From positions 29,895 through 93,894 of the forward strand of contig NZ_LUTR01000012.1 of NCBI RefSeq assembly GCF_001597725.1: 64,000 nucleotides of DNA, written 5' to 3'. Origin of the DNA: Neptuniibacter marinus (GTDB lineage: Bacteria; Pseudomonadota; Gammaproteobacteria; Pseudomonadales; Balneatricaceae). Each line of letters begins with the position of its first letter. Position 1 is the first letter of the stretch. The position numbers were made by a program, and so were the translations under genes. Positions 56,376-64,000 of this stretch are shown here, one piece after another. The notes below the pieces were generated by a model. The model had not been told where the DNA came from, searched no databases, and was given only the letters and a program-made list of their open reading frames with translations.

Positions 56376-56408
56376 ATCTTAACCACATCTTAACCACATC
56401 TTAACCAC
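56376..56408. repeat. three tandem 11-bp repeats
   Basis: Three perfect adjacent copies of ATCTTAACCAC. Read on the minus strand they give TGGTTA-N5-TGGTTA-N5-TGGTTA, an 11-base period like the direct-repeat boxes of PhoP/OmpR-family regulators. They lie between the ends of two convergent frames. Confidence 0.85.
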
Positions 56409-56487
56409 ACATACCGTGTCTAAAGTTCCACAAACACGGCTATAAAAACCACTAGCCAAAATTTATCTAACCGCCTTAGCATATTAA

Positions 56488-57030
56488 TCATGCTCGAAGC
56501 CTTAAATAACCAATAACAGATAAGCTTCCCCACAGCACCTCTAACAAAAACACAGGCCAATTTTCATCTAAATAGAGTTGAGGCAACAGAATAAAGGCAG
56601 CATAAGCACTAAATAGAAAATAACCTTTTTGTGGTAATTGCCGACTAGAAAAACGCCAATAAGATAGGCAAAAAGCAATCACCGAACTCCACGCCAAAAT
56701 ATATAAGCCAGCCATTTGATTAACTAACCAAAACCAGATACAACCAATACAAAAAACAATAGAAACAAGAAAAGTGAGATAGCGGTTAGTCAGAAAAAGT
56801 GCCGGCAACTTATACCGATATAGCGCAGCAAGACTGATCAATGCCCAAAAAGCGTTAATCAATACCGGCTGCCATGATGAGAGAATCATAGAGGAGACAA
56901 CGACAAGTACAGCAGCGCAAAAATTGATTACATAGTAACCCCTATCTGAACTACGTTTTAAAATCGATATCCATCCATGTGCAAGTATATATAAGGCGGT
57001 CCCCGCCCAACCTAAGGTTAATTCAAGCAC
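56488..57030 (-). CDS. membrane protein with two CBU_0592-like repeats
   Basis: A 180-residue polytopic protein of about six helices. It resembles the small CBU_0592 family and appears to hold two copies: residues 3-72 (GWAGTALYILAHGW ... INAFWALISLAALYR) and about 105-178 (MAGLYILAWSSVI ... LEVLWGSLSVIGYLR). Function is unknown. It is the last gene of a three-gene leftward cassette, starting three bases after the solute-binding protein stop. Confidence 0.7.
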   Translation of the reverse strand: MLELTLGWAGTALYILAHGWISILKRSSDRGYYVINFCAAVLVVVSSMILSSWQPVLINAFWALISLAALYRYKLPALFLTNRYLTFLVSIVFCIGCIWFWLVNQMAGLYILAWSSVIAFCLSYWRFSSRQLPQKGYFLFSAYAAFILLPQLYLDENWPVFLLEVLWGSLSVIGYLRLRA

Positions 57031-57033
57031 TAA

Positions 57034-58053
57034 TTAATCAACCTCTAAATGCATATTTCGCACATAGAGTTCTCGCCCCGCGTGGGGGCCATCTACAATC
57101 CGTACTTTTGAGTAATTCATCATGCCGTCGAAAATTTTCTCGGTGGCATGAGGTTTTAATACAACCTGATCCCAGCTCAACACTACGGCTCGACTGCCTT
57201 GAGGAACCACATAAAAAAGCTTGTCAGGCTCCTCAGAAGTTAGCTCAAAACCGGTGACAACAGGAAAGCCCTCCGTTGGGACAAGCCTAACATAACCGCT
57301 ACCTCCACCTAATTTAGGCGCACTTAAAATTTGGTCAATCATCCCTTTCTGCTTTAGAGTCGCCAACGCCTTATTAAAGTTAGTGATAAACGCAGCACCT
57401 TCCTCAGTTTTAGGCGCGATTAGGTGAATAGCATCTTTTGAACTGTACCCTGCTAATAATTTAAATTCGTGAATACGATGGGGGTAGTACTCTTGTATCA
57501 AATTACGTGCAACTTCGACACTGATAGGTAACAGGTCTATTTCGCCCTTTACCAGGGCTGTAATCGCCATTACCTCTCCACTAAAGACCGTCGCATCATT
57601 AAGTAAAAATGCTAACTTTTCGCCATAACTATAGCCAGCAACTCGGCCTACTTTTAAGTGACTAATATTAGTCAGATCGGGCTCAACTAAATTGCTTTGC
57701 GTTGAGTAAAAAACACCATTCTCAACCTTCATCAACGGTGCAGAGAACAACACCTCATCCGCTCGCTGCTGTGTCCAGAAATAGGGAAAACTAGCCTTAA
57801 CACCGCTCTTCGCCACCTGTTGATAACTAAAGTAATAATCCAGCTCTTGCCAAGAGGGGGACAACTCCATCTGATAATAAACCATCTGCACTATGCTTGC
57901 TGCGGTACCTAATTCCATACCGGGCTTATTCACATAAGGGGGCCAGTGAGCGGTATAGACCTCTGATGGCGCAAATGGCTGGGCCTTAAGGGGTAAGCAG
58001 AAAAATAAAAAACTTACTAACCCAGCACGTAATAAATTAGCGGCTTTTGGCAT
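57034..58053 (-). CDS. periplasmic solute-binding protein (SBP_bac_3 type) with C-terminal extension
   Basis: A 339-residue exported protein. The signal peptide has a hydrophobic core at residues 8-20 and likely cleavage after KAQ or LKA. Residues about 30-255 form an amino acid-type periplasmic binding fold (YTAHWPPYVNK, VGRVAGYSYGE, GEIDLLPISVEVA, LKQKGMIDQIL). The last 70-80 residues (from about FELTSEEP) form an extra beta-rich domain ending GRELYVRNMHLEV, unusual for the family. No ABC permease or ATPase gene is near, so it may act as a sensor module. It overlaps the upstream gene by 17 bases. Confidence 0.8.
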   Translation of the reverse strand: MPKAANLLRAGLVSFLFFCLPLKAQPFAPSEVYTAHWPPYVNKPGMELGTAASIVQMVYYQMELSPSWQELDYYFSYQQVAKSGVKASFPYFWTQQRADEVLFSAPLMKVENGVFYSTQSNLVEPDLTNISHLKVGRVAGYSYGEKLAFLLNDATVFSGEVMAITALVKGEIDLLPISVEVARNLIQEYYPHRIHEFKLLAGYSSKDAIHLIAPKTEEGAAFITNFNKALATLKQKGMIDQILSAPKLGGGSGYVRLVPTEGFPVVTGFELTSEEPDKLFYVVPQGSRAVVLSWDQVVLKPHATEKIFDGMMNYSKVRIVDGPHAGRELYVRNMHLEVD

Positions 58054-59287
58054 ACCAATAGCCTCCTAATAATGAAAGGATCATAACGCAACTTAACATC
58101 AGCAAGTTATCCGTTTCCCAACTCGCTATTTCAGTCAAAAAGCCGGACGGTTCCACATCCCTATAACCTAGCGTTGCATTTGATGTGTATGCGCGGCTAT
58201 ATTGAGAAAGCGATACAGCAAGATCAAATAAGCTAATAAAACCTATACCCACTAAAATCAGGTCAGTATAAAAGGTACTTTTTTCTGAACGTGATGTGTG
58301 AATATCTTTAAGACGACTCGAGCAGGTATCCAATAAACGCTGAGAGTTTTCAGTTATTTTATTGAAATCCCACCCACTAAGAATCTGCTCGACAAGCTGC
58401 TTCTTATCCCGCTGTAGATATTTTAAACTTTCCTGGTAAGCACAAGTATGCATTCTTGTAATTGCACGAATACCATCTAAGGTTTGCTCTGCATTATGGG
58501 TATTATTTTCTAAATATGCATCAGAGATCGCACGGTATAAATGCGTATTGCATACATCCTGCACCGCATATACATACTGAGATAAGCACATAGCTTCGAG
58601 CATGTAATCTAGTTCACCCTTCTGTTTTTCCACTACAACATAGTGAAGCCAAGAAAGAGCATGATTTTTTTCGCCGCGTATTATTTTATTTGCATCTTCA
58701 GGGCAGGGCGTATCTCGTAGCCAATCAACTATAGTCTGTTTATTCTCTGCTACTTCGGCATCACCAAGGCGCATTAAACTCGAGCTCCACAGCTGCTCCA
58801 CCTCAGAGCAATCAGTGAAGGGCATATTAATATCCGTGAAGCCCGTGAACTGACCCACGGTTTCCAAATAAGATGGCTGCACAGACTGGGGAAGGCTTTT
58901 AAGCAATGGGAAAAGAATCTCTCGATAAAAACAGTCAATTAACTCGGTTGTTTTCTCCTGTAAATACGCTTCCAACTCACTCCCATATGCCGTATCTTCA
59001 AGATCGAAACAGATCGAAACAATGCTCATACAGTTACTATAAACCTGAACATCTAACTGAGCCTGTAGCTCAGGGTAATCTTGTTTCAGTCGGAATAAGC
59101 AAAGTGTATTTCGGTCATCCACATTTATCTTTTCGTAGGCTTTTTCATTACGAAATTGCTGCACTCGGATAGAGGGGGCAGCTTGTGACAGGCTATCAAG
59201 GAACGTCTTATACCCCTGACTTTGTTCATTAACACCCACCTTCAAATTCAGGTGGCTTCGAATCGGGGTAAGGGTAATCAGCTGCAT
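58037..59287 (-). CDS. unknown protein with C-terminal membrane anchor
   Basis: A 416-residue protein of no recognised family. Residues 1-330 are soluble, mixed alpha/beta then helical, with scattered cysteines (in NTLCLFR, NCMSIVSICF, FTDCSEVE, DVCNTHLY). Two hydrophobic segments follow, near 340-360 (LILVGIGFISLFDLAVSL) and 394-412 (LLMLSCVMILSLLGGYWY), ending in a short basic tail. With no signal peptide, the large N-terminal part should be cytoplasmic. It leads the cassette and overlaps the solute-binding protein gene, so the two products are probably made together. Confidence 0.72.
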   Translation of the reverse strand: MQLITLTPIRSHLNLKVGVNEQSQGYKTFLDSLSQAAPSIRVQQFRNEKAYEKINVDDRNTLCLFRLKQDYPELQAQLDVQVYSNCMSIVSICFDLEDTAYGSELEAYLQEKTTELIDCFYREILFPLLKSLPQSVQPSYLETVGQFTGFTDINMPFTDCSEVEQLWSSSLMRLGDAEVAENKQTIVDWLRDTPCPEDANKIIRGEKNHALSWLHYVVVEKQKGELDYMLEAMCLSQYVYAVQDVCNTHLYRAISDAYLENNTHNAEQTLDGIRAITRMHTCAYQESLKYLQRDKKQLVEQILSGWDFNKITENSQRLLDTCSSRLKDIHTSRSEKSTFYTDLILVGIGFISLFDLAVSLSQYSRAYTSNATLGYRDVEPSGFLTEIASWETDNLLMLSCVMILSLLGGYWYAKSR

Positions 59288-59423
59288 CGGATGTCCTTAG
59301 GATTTTTTCGAATATTTTAGAGAAAATTTTCTTTTAGAAACAGACAAAAGGAGCATAAAAGCCTATCAGATAAAAATTAGGTCAAACAGCGAGGAGGTAG
59401 AAAAACCTTACAGGTGTAACGAC

Positions 59424-61103
59424 TCATAAGCGGTCAGTACCCGAACCGCCATTCCCTTTTTGGGCAATGCATCTATCCGATGAGAAAAAACTAATATTAT
59501 TTCTACCTAAGCGTTTAGAAGCATACATAGCTATATCTGCATTATTGATTAAATCTATAGAAGAATCTCCATCATCAGGGAACATAGCAATACCAACAGA
59601 TGCCCCTATATTCAGCATATCACTGCACACCGTTATAGGTTCATTAATAGATTCAACAACACGCTTAGCCACATACTCAACCTCATCTTTGCCCTGAGGG
59701 TTATTGAGGATAAACATAAATTCATCACCACCCACACGCGCAACGGTATCCGACTCCCGCACTAACGCGAGTAAGCGCTTGGCAACCTCTTTTAATAACT
59801 CATCGCCAACATTATGACCAAATCGGTCATTAACAGCTTTAAAGCCATCAAGATCTAAAAACATCACGGCAAGGCTAAACTGCTCACGGTTAGAATTGAT
59901 AAGTTTTTGGTTGATACGATCCATCAACAGTGTGCGATTAGGCAGATCAGTCAAAGCATCATGAAAAGCCAAATGTTTAAGATGCTCATCTTTACGTCTA
60001 AGAGCAGTAATATCATTGAATACCGACACATAACGAACAGGTTCACCGTTTTCATCACGTACCATACTGATGGTCATACTTTCTAAATAAAGATCCCCAT
60101 CTTTACGACGGTTCCATATTTCGCCGCTCCAACGACTATTCGTTTGAATCTCTTCCCACATGGACACATAAAACTCTTCATCGTGCCGGTTAGACCGCAG
60201 GATACGAGGGTTTTTTCCAATGACATCGTCTTCGCTATAACCTGTAATATCAGTAAAAGCAGGATTAACTGATAAAATAGCGCCATTTGTATCGGTAATA
60301 AGAACACCATCCAACGTGTTATCAAAAACACAGGCTGCGAGTTCAAGCTCTTCCGCGGTTTCTTTAAAAACAGTCACCTCATTGGCTAAAATCGAAAATC
60401 CTTTAACCCTGCCCTCATCATCGAAATCTGGAATATAGTGCCCGATGATATGCCCATCACTGCCATCAACTTTATTGAGAGTCCGCTCAAAACGTTGTGG
60501 CTCACCGGCAAGTGCTCGACTAATATGAGGCTCATTTAAAGCAAACAGTTCCTCATCAACCAAATCTTGGAATGCGATCCCTACAATTTCTTCAGGCTTT
60601 TTCTCAAACCACTCTTGGTAAGCATTATTGGCATACAAACAACGGAGATCAGTTCCCCAATAACCAATCATACTCGGCGAAGCGTCAATAATAGAGCTGA
60701 TAAACTGCTCACGCTCAACAGATTCTTTTAACGCCTGCTCAGCCTTTCTGAGCCTTTGACGAAGGGCGCAGAAATGACTAAAAAAATACGCCATAGCACC
60801 TGATATGATGGCAAACATGGCCATATCAAGAAAATCAAACATAGACTCTACTGGAGGATGTGAAAACAATAATGGCCACAAGAATGTGACCACCAAACAT
60901 GAAAATAACGTTGTTAATAAACCTGCGTAAAACCCCGCATAAATCGCAACTACGATCACAGCAGGATAAAATGTCAGCCACGTAAGTTCCGACTCTAGCC
61001 CTTGCAAAGGCCATACTCTTATACCAGCGGCTAAGCTAACCATGAAAAATGCCGTGATAAATGCCTTAATGACCCTAGATCCTTTTTCCGTTATGACATT
61101 CAT
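59424..61103 (-). CDS. membrane PAS-PAS-GGDEF diguanylate cyclase
   Basis: A 559-residue protein. Four N-terminal helices (residues about 12-110) resemble the KdpD/DUF4118 membrane module (FYPAVIVVAIYAGFYAGLL). Two PAS domains follow (about 130-245 with MIGYWGTDLRCLYANNAYQEW; about 250-375 with DGVLITDTNGAILSVNPAFTD). The GGDEF domain (about 385-545) has an intact active site RVGGDEF, with LAFHDALTDLPNR before and ADIAMYASKRLGRNNISFF at the end. It should make cyclic di-GMP. It is monocistronic in leftward orientation. Confidence 0.93.
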   Translation of the reverse strand: MNVITEKGSRVIKAFITAFFMVSLAAGIRVWPLQGLESELTWLTFYPAVIVVAIYAGFYAGLLTTLFSCLVVTFLWPLLFSHPPVESMFDFLDMAMFAIISGAMAYFFSHFCALRQRLRKAEQALKESVEREQFISSIIDASPSMIGYWGTDLRCLYANNAYQEWFEKKPEEIVGIAFQDLVDEELFALNEPHISRALAGEPQRFERTLNKVDGSDGHIIGHYIPDFDDEGRVKGFSILANEVTVFKETAEELELAACVFDNTLDGVLITDTNGAILSVNPAFTDITGYSEDDVIGKNPRILRSNRHDEEFYVSMWEEIQTNSRWSGEIWNRRKDGDLYLESMTISMVRDENGEPVRYVSVFNDITALRRKDEHLKHLAFHDALTDLPNRTLLMDRINQKLINSNREQFSLAVMFLDLDGFKAVNDRFGHNVGDELLKEVAKRLLALVRESDTVARVGGDEFMFILNNPQGKDEVEYVAKRVVESINEPITVCSDMLNIGASVGIAMFPDDGDSSIDLINNADIAMYASKRLGRNNISFFSSDRCIAQKGNGGSGTDRL

Positions 61104-61536
61104 GTATTACCGTTGGCCATATGTAGCTGCTTTTTCCAGTTCCAACGGATCGTCAGTAAAGAAAGAATAGATGTGCGCAGTTTACGCTGTTTACGGAGGT
61201 TATAGAATCGTTCGAGGCCTATTCATTATTGTTTCGCTTATTAGGCGTACTCCAAGACTCTAACGTCCAAACTCCCGTATCAAGCATTCCACATCTGTAT
61301 AAGCCTAGCAGACTTCAACAGAAATGATATTACAGTGCAAACTAAAACGACAATCCCAGCAGCACTTTATACTAATGCGCTTACTTAGCATGATATATGT
61401 GAAGGCCTATGTAGCCCCTTTACATAAATTATTTGCAACCCTAAAGAAAAAGTAGAAACCCTAATTCAGTTACTCCCTGCCAAAACAGGCATCAAGCAAC
61501 CTTATTAAATATGATAAGGGCTAATTAGACAGTAGA
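61104..61536. other. intergenic region without recognised features
   Basis: This 433-base gap contains only the promoter region of the leftward cyclase gene and the short downstream tail of the next small leftward gene. A weak 6-bp hairpin (CCTTAT/ATAAGG near 61500) has no T-run. No gene-like frame was found. Confidence 0.55.
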
Positions 61537-61722
61537 TCATGCCGCACACTCCGGCGCATTTACTTGCTGCCATAGAGAATTCATAGCATTCCAATACCAA
61601 TTATTAAGGGAGATAATCTCCTCTATAGACTCACAAGTCGATAGAATTTCATGATGTGTTTCAGTGAGCGAATGGGTCCGCTCTATTAGTTCGTTCAAAC
61701 TCATAGAAGTAGGTATGCTCAT
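61537..61722 (-). CDS. small protein, unknown function
   Basis: A 61-residue acidic, soluble protein. A strong ribosome binding site GAGGAG lies eight bases before the ATG, which argues for genuine translation. Leu/Glu/Ile spacing in SLNELIERTHSLTETHHEIL suggests a helical region, and NNWYWNAMNSLWQQV is tryptophan-rich. No homologous family recognised. Confidence 0.6.
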   Translation of the reverse strand: MSIPTSMSLNELIERTHSLTETHHEILSTCESIEEIISLNNWYWNAMNSLWQQVNAPECAA

Positions 61723-62238
61723 GTTTTAAGCTCCTCACAGCTGAACTGTGAAAGTTTATTAAGTAAAACCTTTGCTGCTGCTCATATCTCCAGCGATTCT
61801 CGTCTTCAAAAGCGCAATCCTGTATAGATATAAACAACTAACTACTCTTCTATGTTTTTATCTTTATCAAATTTACTATCTAGCTCTTATTATAAGGACT
61901 TAGCGGCAGGCAACCAGAGATCAATCTCTCTGTTTGTACTGACGTAATACTCTCTACCCCCTAACGGCCTGTATATAAAGCAACCAATTAACAACAAAAA
62001 GTCACCATATTTTTGTGCAATGCAGCATAATGATTAATATGGCCAAAGGGATTGAATTCAAGGAAATCTATGCAAATAGATGTAAAAATCACAAAAAACA
62101 ATAACTGCACCGCACAAAATATCTATTATTCAGAATAATATTTAAGATCGTTTGGGTAATGAACAATATTAGAGCACCATTAAAACGATGAAGAACCTAA
62201 AGTGCGATATGATATGAGCGCATAAACAGGATTCAAGG
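61723..62238. other. AT-rich intergenic region
   Basis: 516 bases between the divergent small protein gene and the nuclease-like gene. Promoters for both must lie here. No RNA gene, repeat or coding frame could be supported. Confidence 0.55.
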
Positions 62239-63141
62239 ATGTATCTCAGTATGAGCAAAACACTTTCAACATCGGCACTTGCCAAAAACAGAGCCATCTC
62301 AGGTAAAGAACTATTTGCACAATTAGAGGCATGCGGCTTCATTCAACGTAAAGACAACGAATGGAAGCTACTCCCTGCCGGAGAGAATGCAGGCGGCCAA
62401 TATATTAATCACCCAAAGTACGGCAAGTACATTACTTGGCCCGAAGATCTATCACTCGAAAGCTCATCTTCAGACCCAACAAATTCAAGTTCAGAAAAGT
62501 TTGTTACGGCTACGGTGATAGGCAAAACCTTCAAGCTGTCAGCAAATCGAATGAATTCAATCCTGTCAGAACTGGGCTGGATAAATAAAGCACTCAAAGG
62601 CTGGACCATCACCTCTTCCGGCAAAGCCTCTGGTGGTGAACAAAAAGAGGATTTCCGTTCCGGTATCCCTTATGTTGTTTGGCCTAACTCCATCACTGAA
62701 AACAAAGCGTTAAAAACCACCATCAGCGAAGTTCAAGGTGAAGCGGCATCCGAAGAAGCAAAACCAGAAACGAGTGATGATTCAAACTTCCGTGATAAAT
62801 TTGAAGCAAAACTTCGTACTACCGATGGACATTACGTTCGCTCCAAAGCAGAAATGCTAATAGATAATTGGTTATACATGGCTGAAATAGTTCATGCCTA
62901 TGAGCGAAAACTACCTATTGAAGAGGAGGTCTACTGCGACTTCTACATCCCTACAGGCAAGGTCTACATCGAGTACTGGGGCTACGAAAACGATTCAAAA
63001 TATCTACACAGAAAAGCACAGAAGCAGGAAATTTATAAACAATACGGCTTTAAGTTAATCGAACTTGAAGATAAGGACGTTCAGAACTTAGATGATGTTC
63101 TGCCTCGTATGCTATTGAAGCATGGGGTGCAGTCATATTAA
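62239..63141 (+). CDS. predicted DNA-binding PD-(D/E)XK nuclease-like protein
   Basis: A 300-residue protein with three parts. Residues 20-71 and 92-151 look like two copies of an antirepressor C-terminal (ANT-like) winged helix, with parallel features ELFAQLEACGFIQRKDNEWKLLPAGENAGG and MNSILSELGWINKALKGWTIT, each ending in a WP motif. Residues about 183-298 resemble a PD-(D/E)XK fold: Glu205 (RSKAEMLID), Asp234 (VYCDFYIP), Glu245 (KVYIEYWG) and helix lysines near 262. Start could be ATG 62239 or ATG 62251. It stands alone in AT-rich DNA. Nuclease activity is inferred, not shown. Confidence 0.68.
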   Translation: MYLSMSKTLSTSALAKNRAISGKELFAQLEACGFIQRKDNEWKLLPAGENAGGQYINHPKYGKYITWPEDLSLESSSSDPTNSSSEKFVTATVIGKTFKLSANRMNSILSELGWINKALKGWTITSSGKASGGEQKEDFRSGIPYVVWPNSITENKALKTTISEVQGEAASEEAKPETSDDSNFRDKFEAKLRTTDGHYVRSKAEMLIDNWLYMAEIVHAYERKLPIEEEVYCDFYIPTGKVYIEYWGYENDSKYLHRKAQKQEIYKQYGFKLIELEDKDVQNLDDVLPRMLLKHGVQSY

Positions 63142-63201
63142 TTGCTTGGTATTTGACGTTGTGGCCAAAGCATAGGAGATTATCTAAAAGCAGATAAAAC
63201 A

Positions 63202-63232
63202 AAGGGGAACTGTATGGTTACCACTTCCCCTT
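63202..63232 (+). terminator. weak terminator-like hairpin after the nuclease-like gene
   Basis: AAGGGGAA (63202-63209) pairs with TTCCCCTT (63225-63232), followed by GTCGTTTT. The loop is long and the T-run short, so termination is only suggested. Confidence 0.4.
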
Positions 63233-63368
63233 GTCGTTTTGGATATAGGTGAGAATGAGGGCGGTATCTATTTCTCGGACACTAAGAACAAAAAGACCGA
63301 TACTTAGTTGATGTTTTCACCTCCACCCTTAAGCCTCACTAAAGGCTTAAAGTAATCCAGTGCTGTAA

Positions 63369-63665
63369 CTATTTCCACATAACGTCTGATTTGTCCTTCG
63401 CAGCAGCAGTAAGAAGCTCAATTAGCGGAAGTGCACGATTGGTGATACTCACCTCTGCCTCCTCAGTATCCTCGTCCATCACGGGCGACTGGTTTTTATC
63501 CGCATCAATTGCAGCGGATAACTTGCTCAGTGCTTCAGGCACATCTTCGGCCAGAATTGCGCCAGGTACGGTAGCGCTATGTCCCATCATTTTTAGCATG
63601 GAAAGACCTACATCACCAAACATCGTAATACTGCTATATGCATCGGTTGAAAATGTTATCAGCAT
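63369..63665 (-). CDS. DUF1840 family protein
   Basis: A 98-residue protein beginning MLITFSTDAYSSITMFGDVGL, followed by MMGHSATVPGAILAEDVPEAL, the hallmark of DUF1840. ATG at 63665 has AAGGA eight bases before it and gives the standard family start; 21 upstream codons in frame are not homologous. The C-terminal half is helical. Function is unknown and it is cytosolic. Confidence 0.85.
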   Translation of the reverse strand: MLITFSTDAYSSITMFGDVGLSMLKMMGHSATVPGAILAEDVPEALSKLSAAIDADKNQSPVMDEDTEEAEVSITNRALPLIELLTAAAKDKSDVMWK

Positions 63666-63939
63666 AGGGAGTTCCTTGAGTTCATTAACCTCGAATACTG
63701 AGTAAAATATAGCAGATAGAACAGACATCTACATTGTTACAAATATCTGTGGACCAACAGGTTGTTCGCTGCTCGACAAATATGGGGGAATAGAAAAAAC
63801 TATGCACGAAAGAAGCTCTCGATATATGGCTAGCAGGAATTAGCTCACGCACCACCCATTGAGGCCAACTTTGCACTGATATTGTGGCCACACCTATTGG
63901 AAAACTAATCATACGATTAAAACTGAATTAGCTCAGACT
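63666..63939. other. intergenic region without recognised features
   Basis: Upstream of the DUF1840 gene; holds its promoter. A leftward frame of 75 codons crosses it but has no ribosome binding site, family resemblance or plausible composition, so it is not called. Confidence 0.5.
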
Positions 63940-64000
63940 AGATCTGACACATCATCTTGAAAAAGAGAGAGTTACCCGTTTTGATAAAGGTGTCGAATCT
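63940..64000. repeat. imperfect inverted repeat at the window edge, possible mobile element end
   Basis: AGATCTGACAC (63940-63950) and GTGTCGAATCT (63990-64000) are inverted with 9 of 11 matches. The sequence between them runs straight to the window end and may lead into a transposase gene beyond it. Confidence 0.3.

Noticed and set aside
56376..56408. Minimal CRISPR array
   Set aside because: The repeat units abut without spacers and are only 11 bases long; no cas gene is in the window.
63685..63912. 75-codon leftward frame upstream of the DUF1840 gene
   Set aside because: No ribosome binding site, odd composition rich in Ser/Cys/Ile, and no family resemblance; it also overlaps the DUF1840 leader.

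Overview
The window is a 64 kb piece of a gammaproteobacterial chromosome of moderate GC (low-to-mid 40s % by eye). Gene content and order (metX-metW-DUF4426-rdgB-hemW; lptM-lysA-dapF-DUF484-xerC-yigB facing cyaY; an LPS inner-core cluster; CYTH-glnE; waaF-waaC) point to a marine Oceanospirillales-type bacterium (Neptunomonas/Amphritea/Marinomonas-like). The assignment rests on gene order and protein character, not on a database search.

Layout. 1-4.4 kb: methionine biosynthesis and house-cleaning operon (metX, metW, DUF4426 protein, rdgB, hemW). 4.4-9.9 kb: leftward genes for a membrane protein, a HAD phosphatase, xerC, a DUF484 protein, dapF, lysA and a 42-residue LptM-type lipoprotein. A Fur-box-like palindrome lies between that lipoprotein and divergent cyaY. 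10.1-22.7 kb: LPS inner-core and lipid A region (gmhA, waaA, a FAD oxidoreductase/aldo-keto reductase pair, hldE, msbA, lpxL-like acyltransferase, three glycosyltransferases, O-antigen ligase). 22.8-28.2 kb: a TVP38-flavin disulfide reductase fusion converging on a four-gene leftward operon (TIGR04282-like transferase, radical SAM enzyme, MTA-phosphorylase-family enzyme, TIGR04283-like glycosyltransferase). The operon has the logic of arsenosugar-type synthesis but lacks a recognisable ArsS or ArsM, and is the best candidate here for an undescribed pathway. 28.3-31.1 kb: nitroreductase, a degenerate EAL-HDOD protein, and a TauE/SafE permease. 31.2-45.4 kb: amino acid and nitrogen metabolism (ilvD, ald, argE-argA, glnE, ilvE) interrupted by a PepSY protein with a PhoP/PhoQ-like two-component system. 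45.7-49.6 kb: a second LPS block (phosphoethanolamine transferase, waaF, waaC).

49.6-51.4 kb is a decayed spot: a broken GGDEF gene, a lone tRNA-Thr(UGU), and an alcohol/quinone dehydrogenase split over four frame segments. 51.4-55.7 kb encodes an RND efflux pump with its adaptor lipoprotein. 55.7-64 kb is accessory DNA with long AT-rich gaps. It holds a tight three-gene cassette (unknown C-terminally membrane-anchored protein, periplasmic solute-binding protein with an added C-terminal domain, duplicated CBU_0592-like membrane protein), a membrane PAS-GGDEF cyclase, small proteins, an apparent DNA-binding PD-(D/E)XK nuclease, a DUF1840 protein, and an inverted repeat at the window edge that may be an insertion sequence end.

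Functionally the window is rich in envelope construction: heptose supply (gmhA, hldE), Kdo and heptose transfer (waaA, waaC, waaF), lipid A acylation, export (msbA), core/O-antigen transfer and phosphoethanolamine decoration. The PhoP/PhoQ-like pair could plausibly oversee some of it. Start sites were moved from the longest reading frame where a ribosome binding site or family length argued for it.
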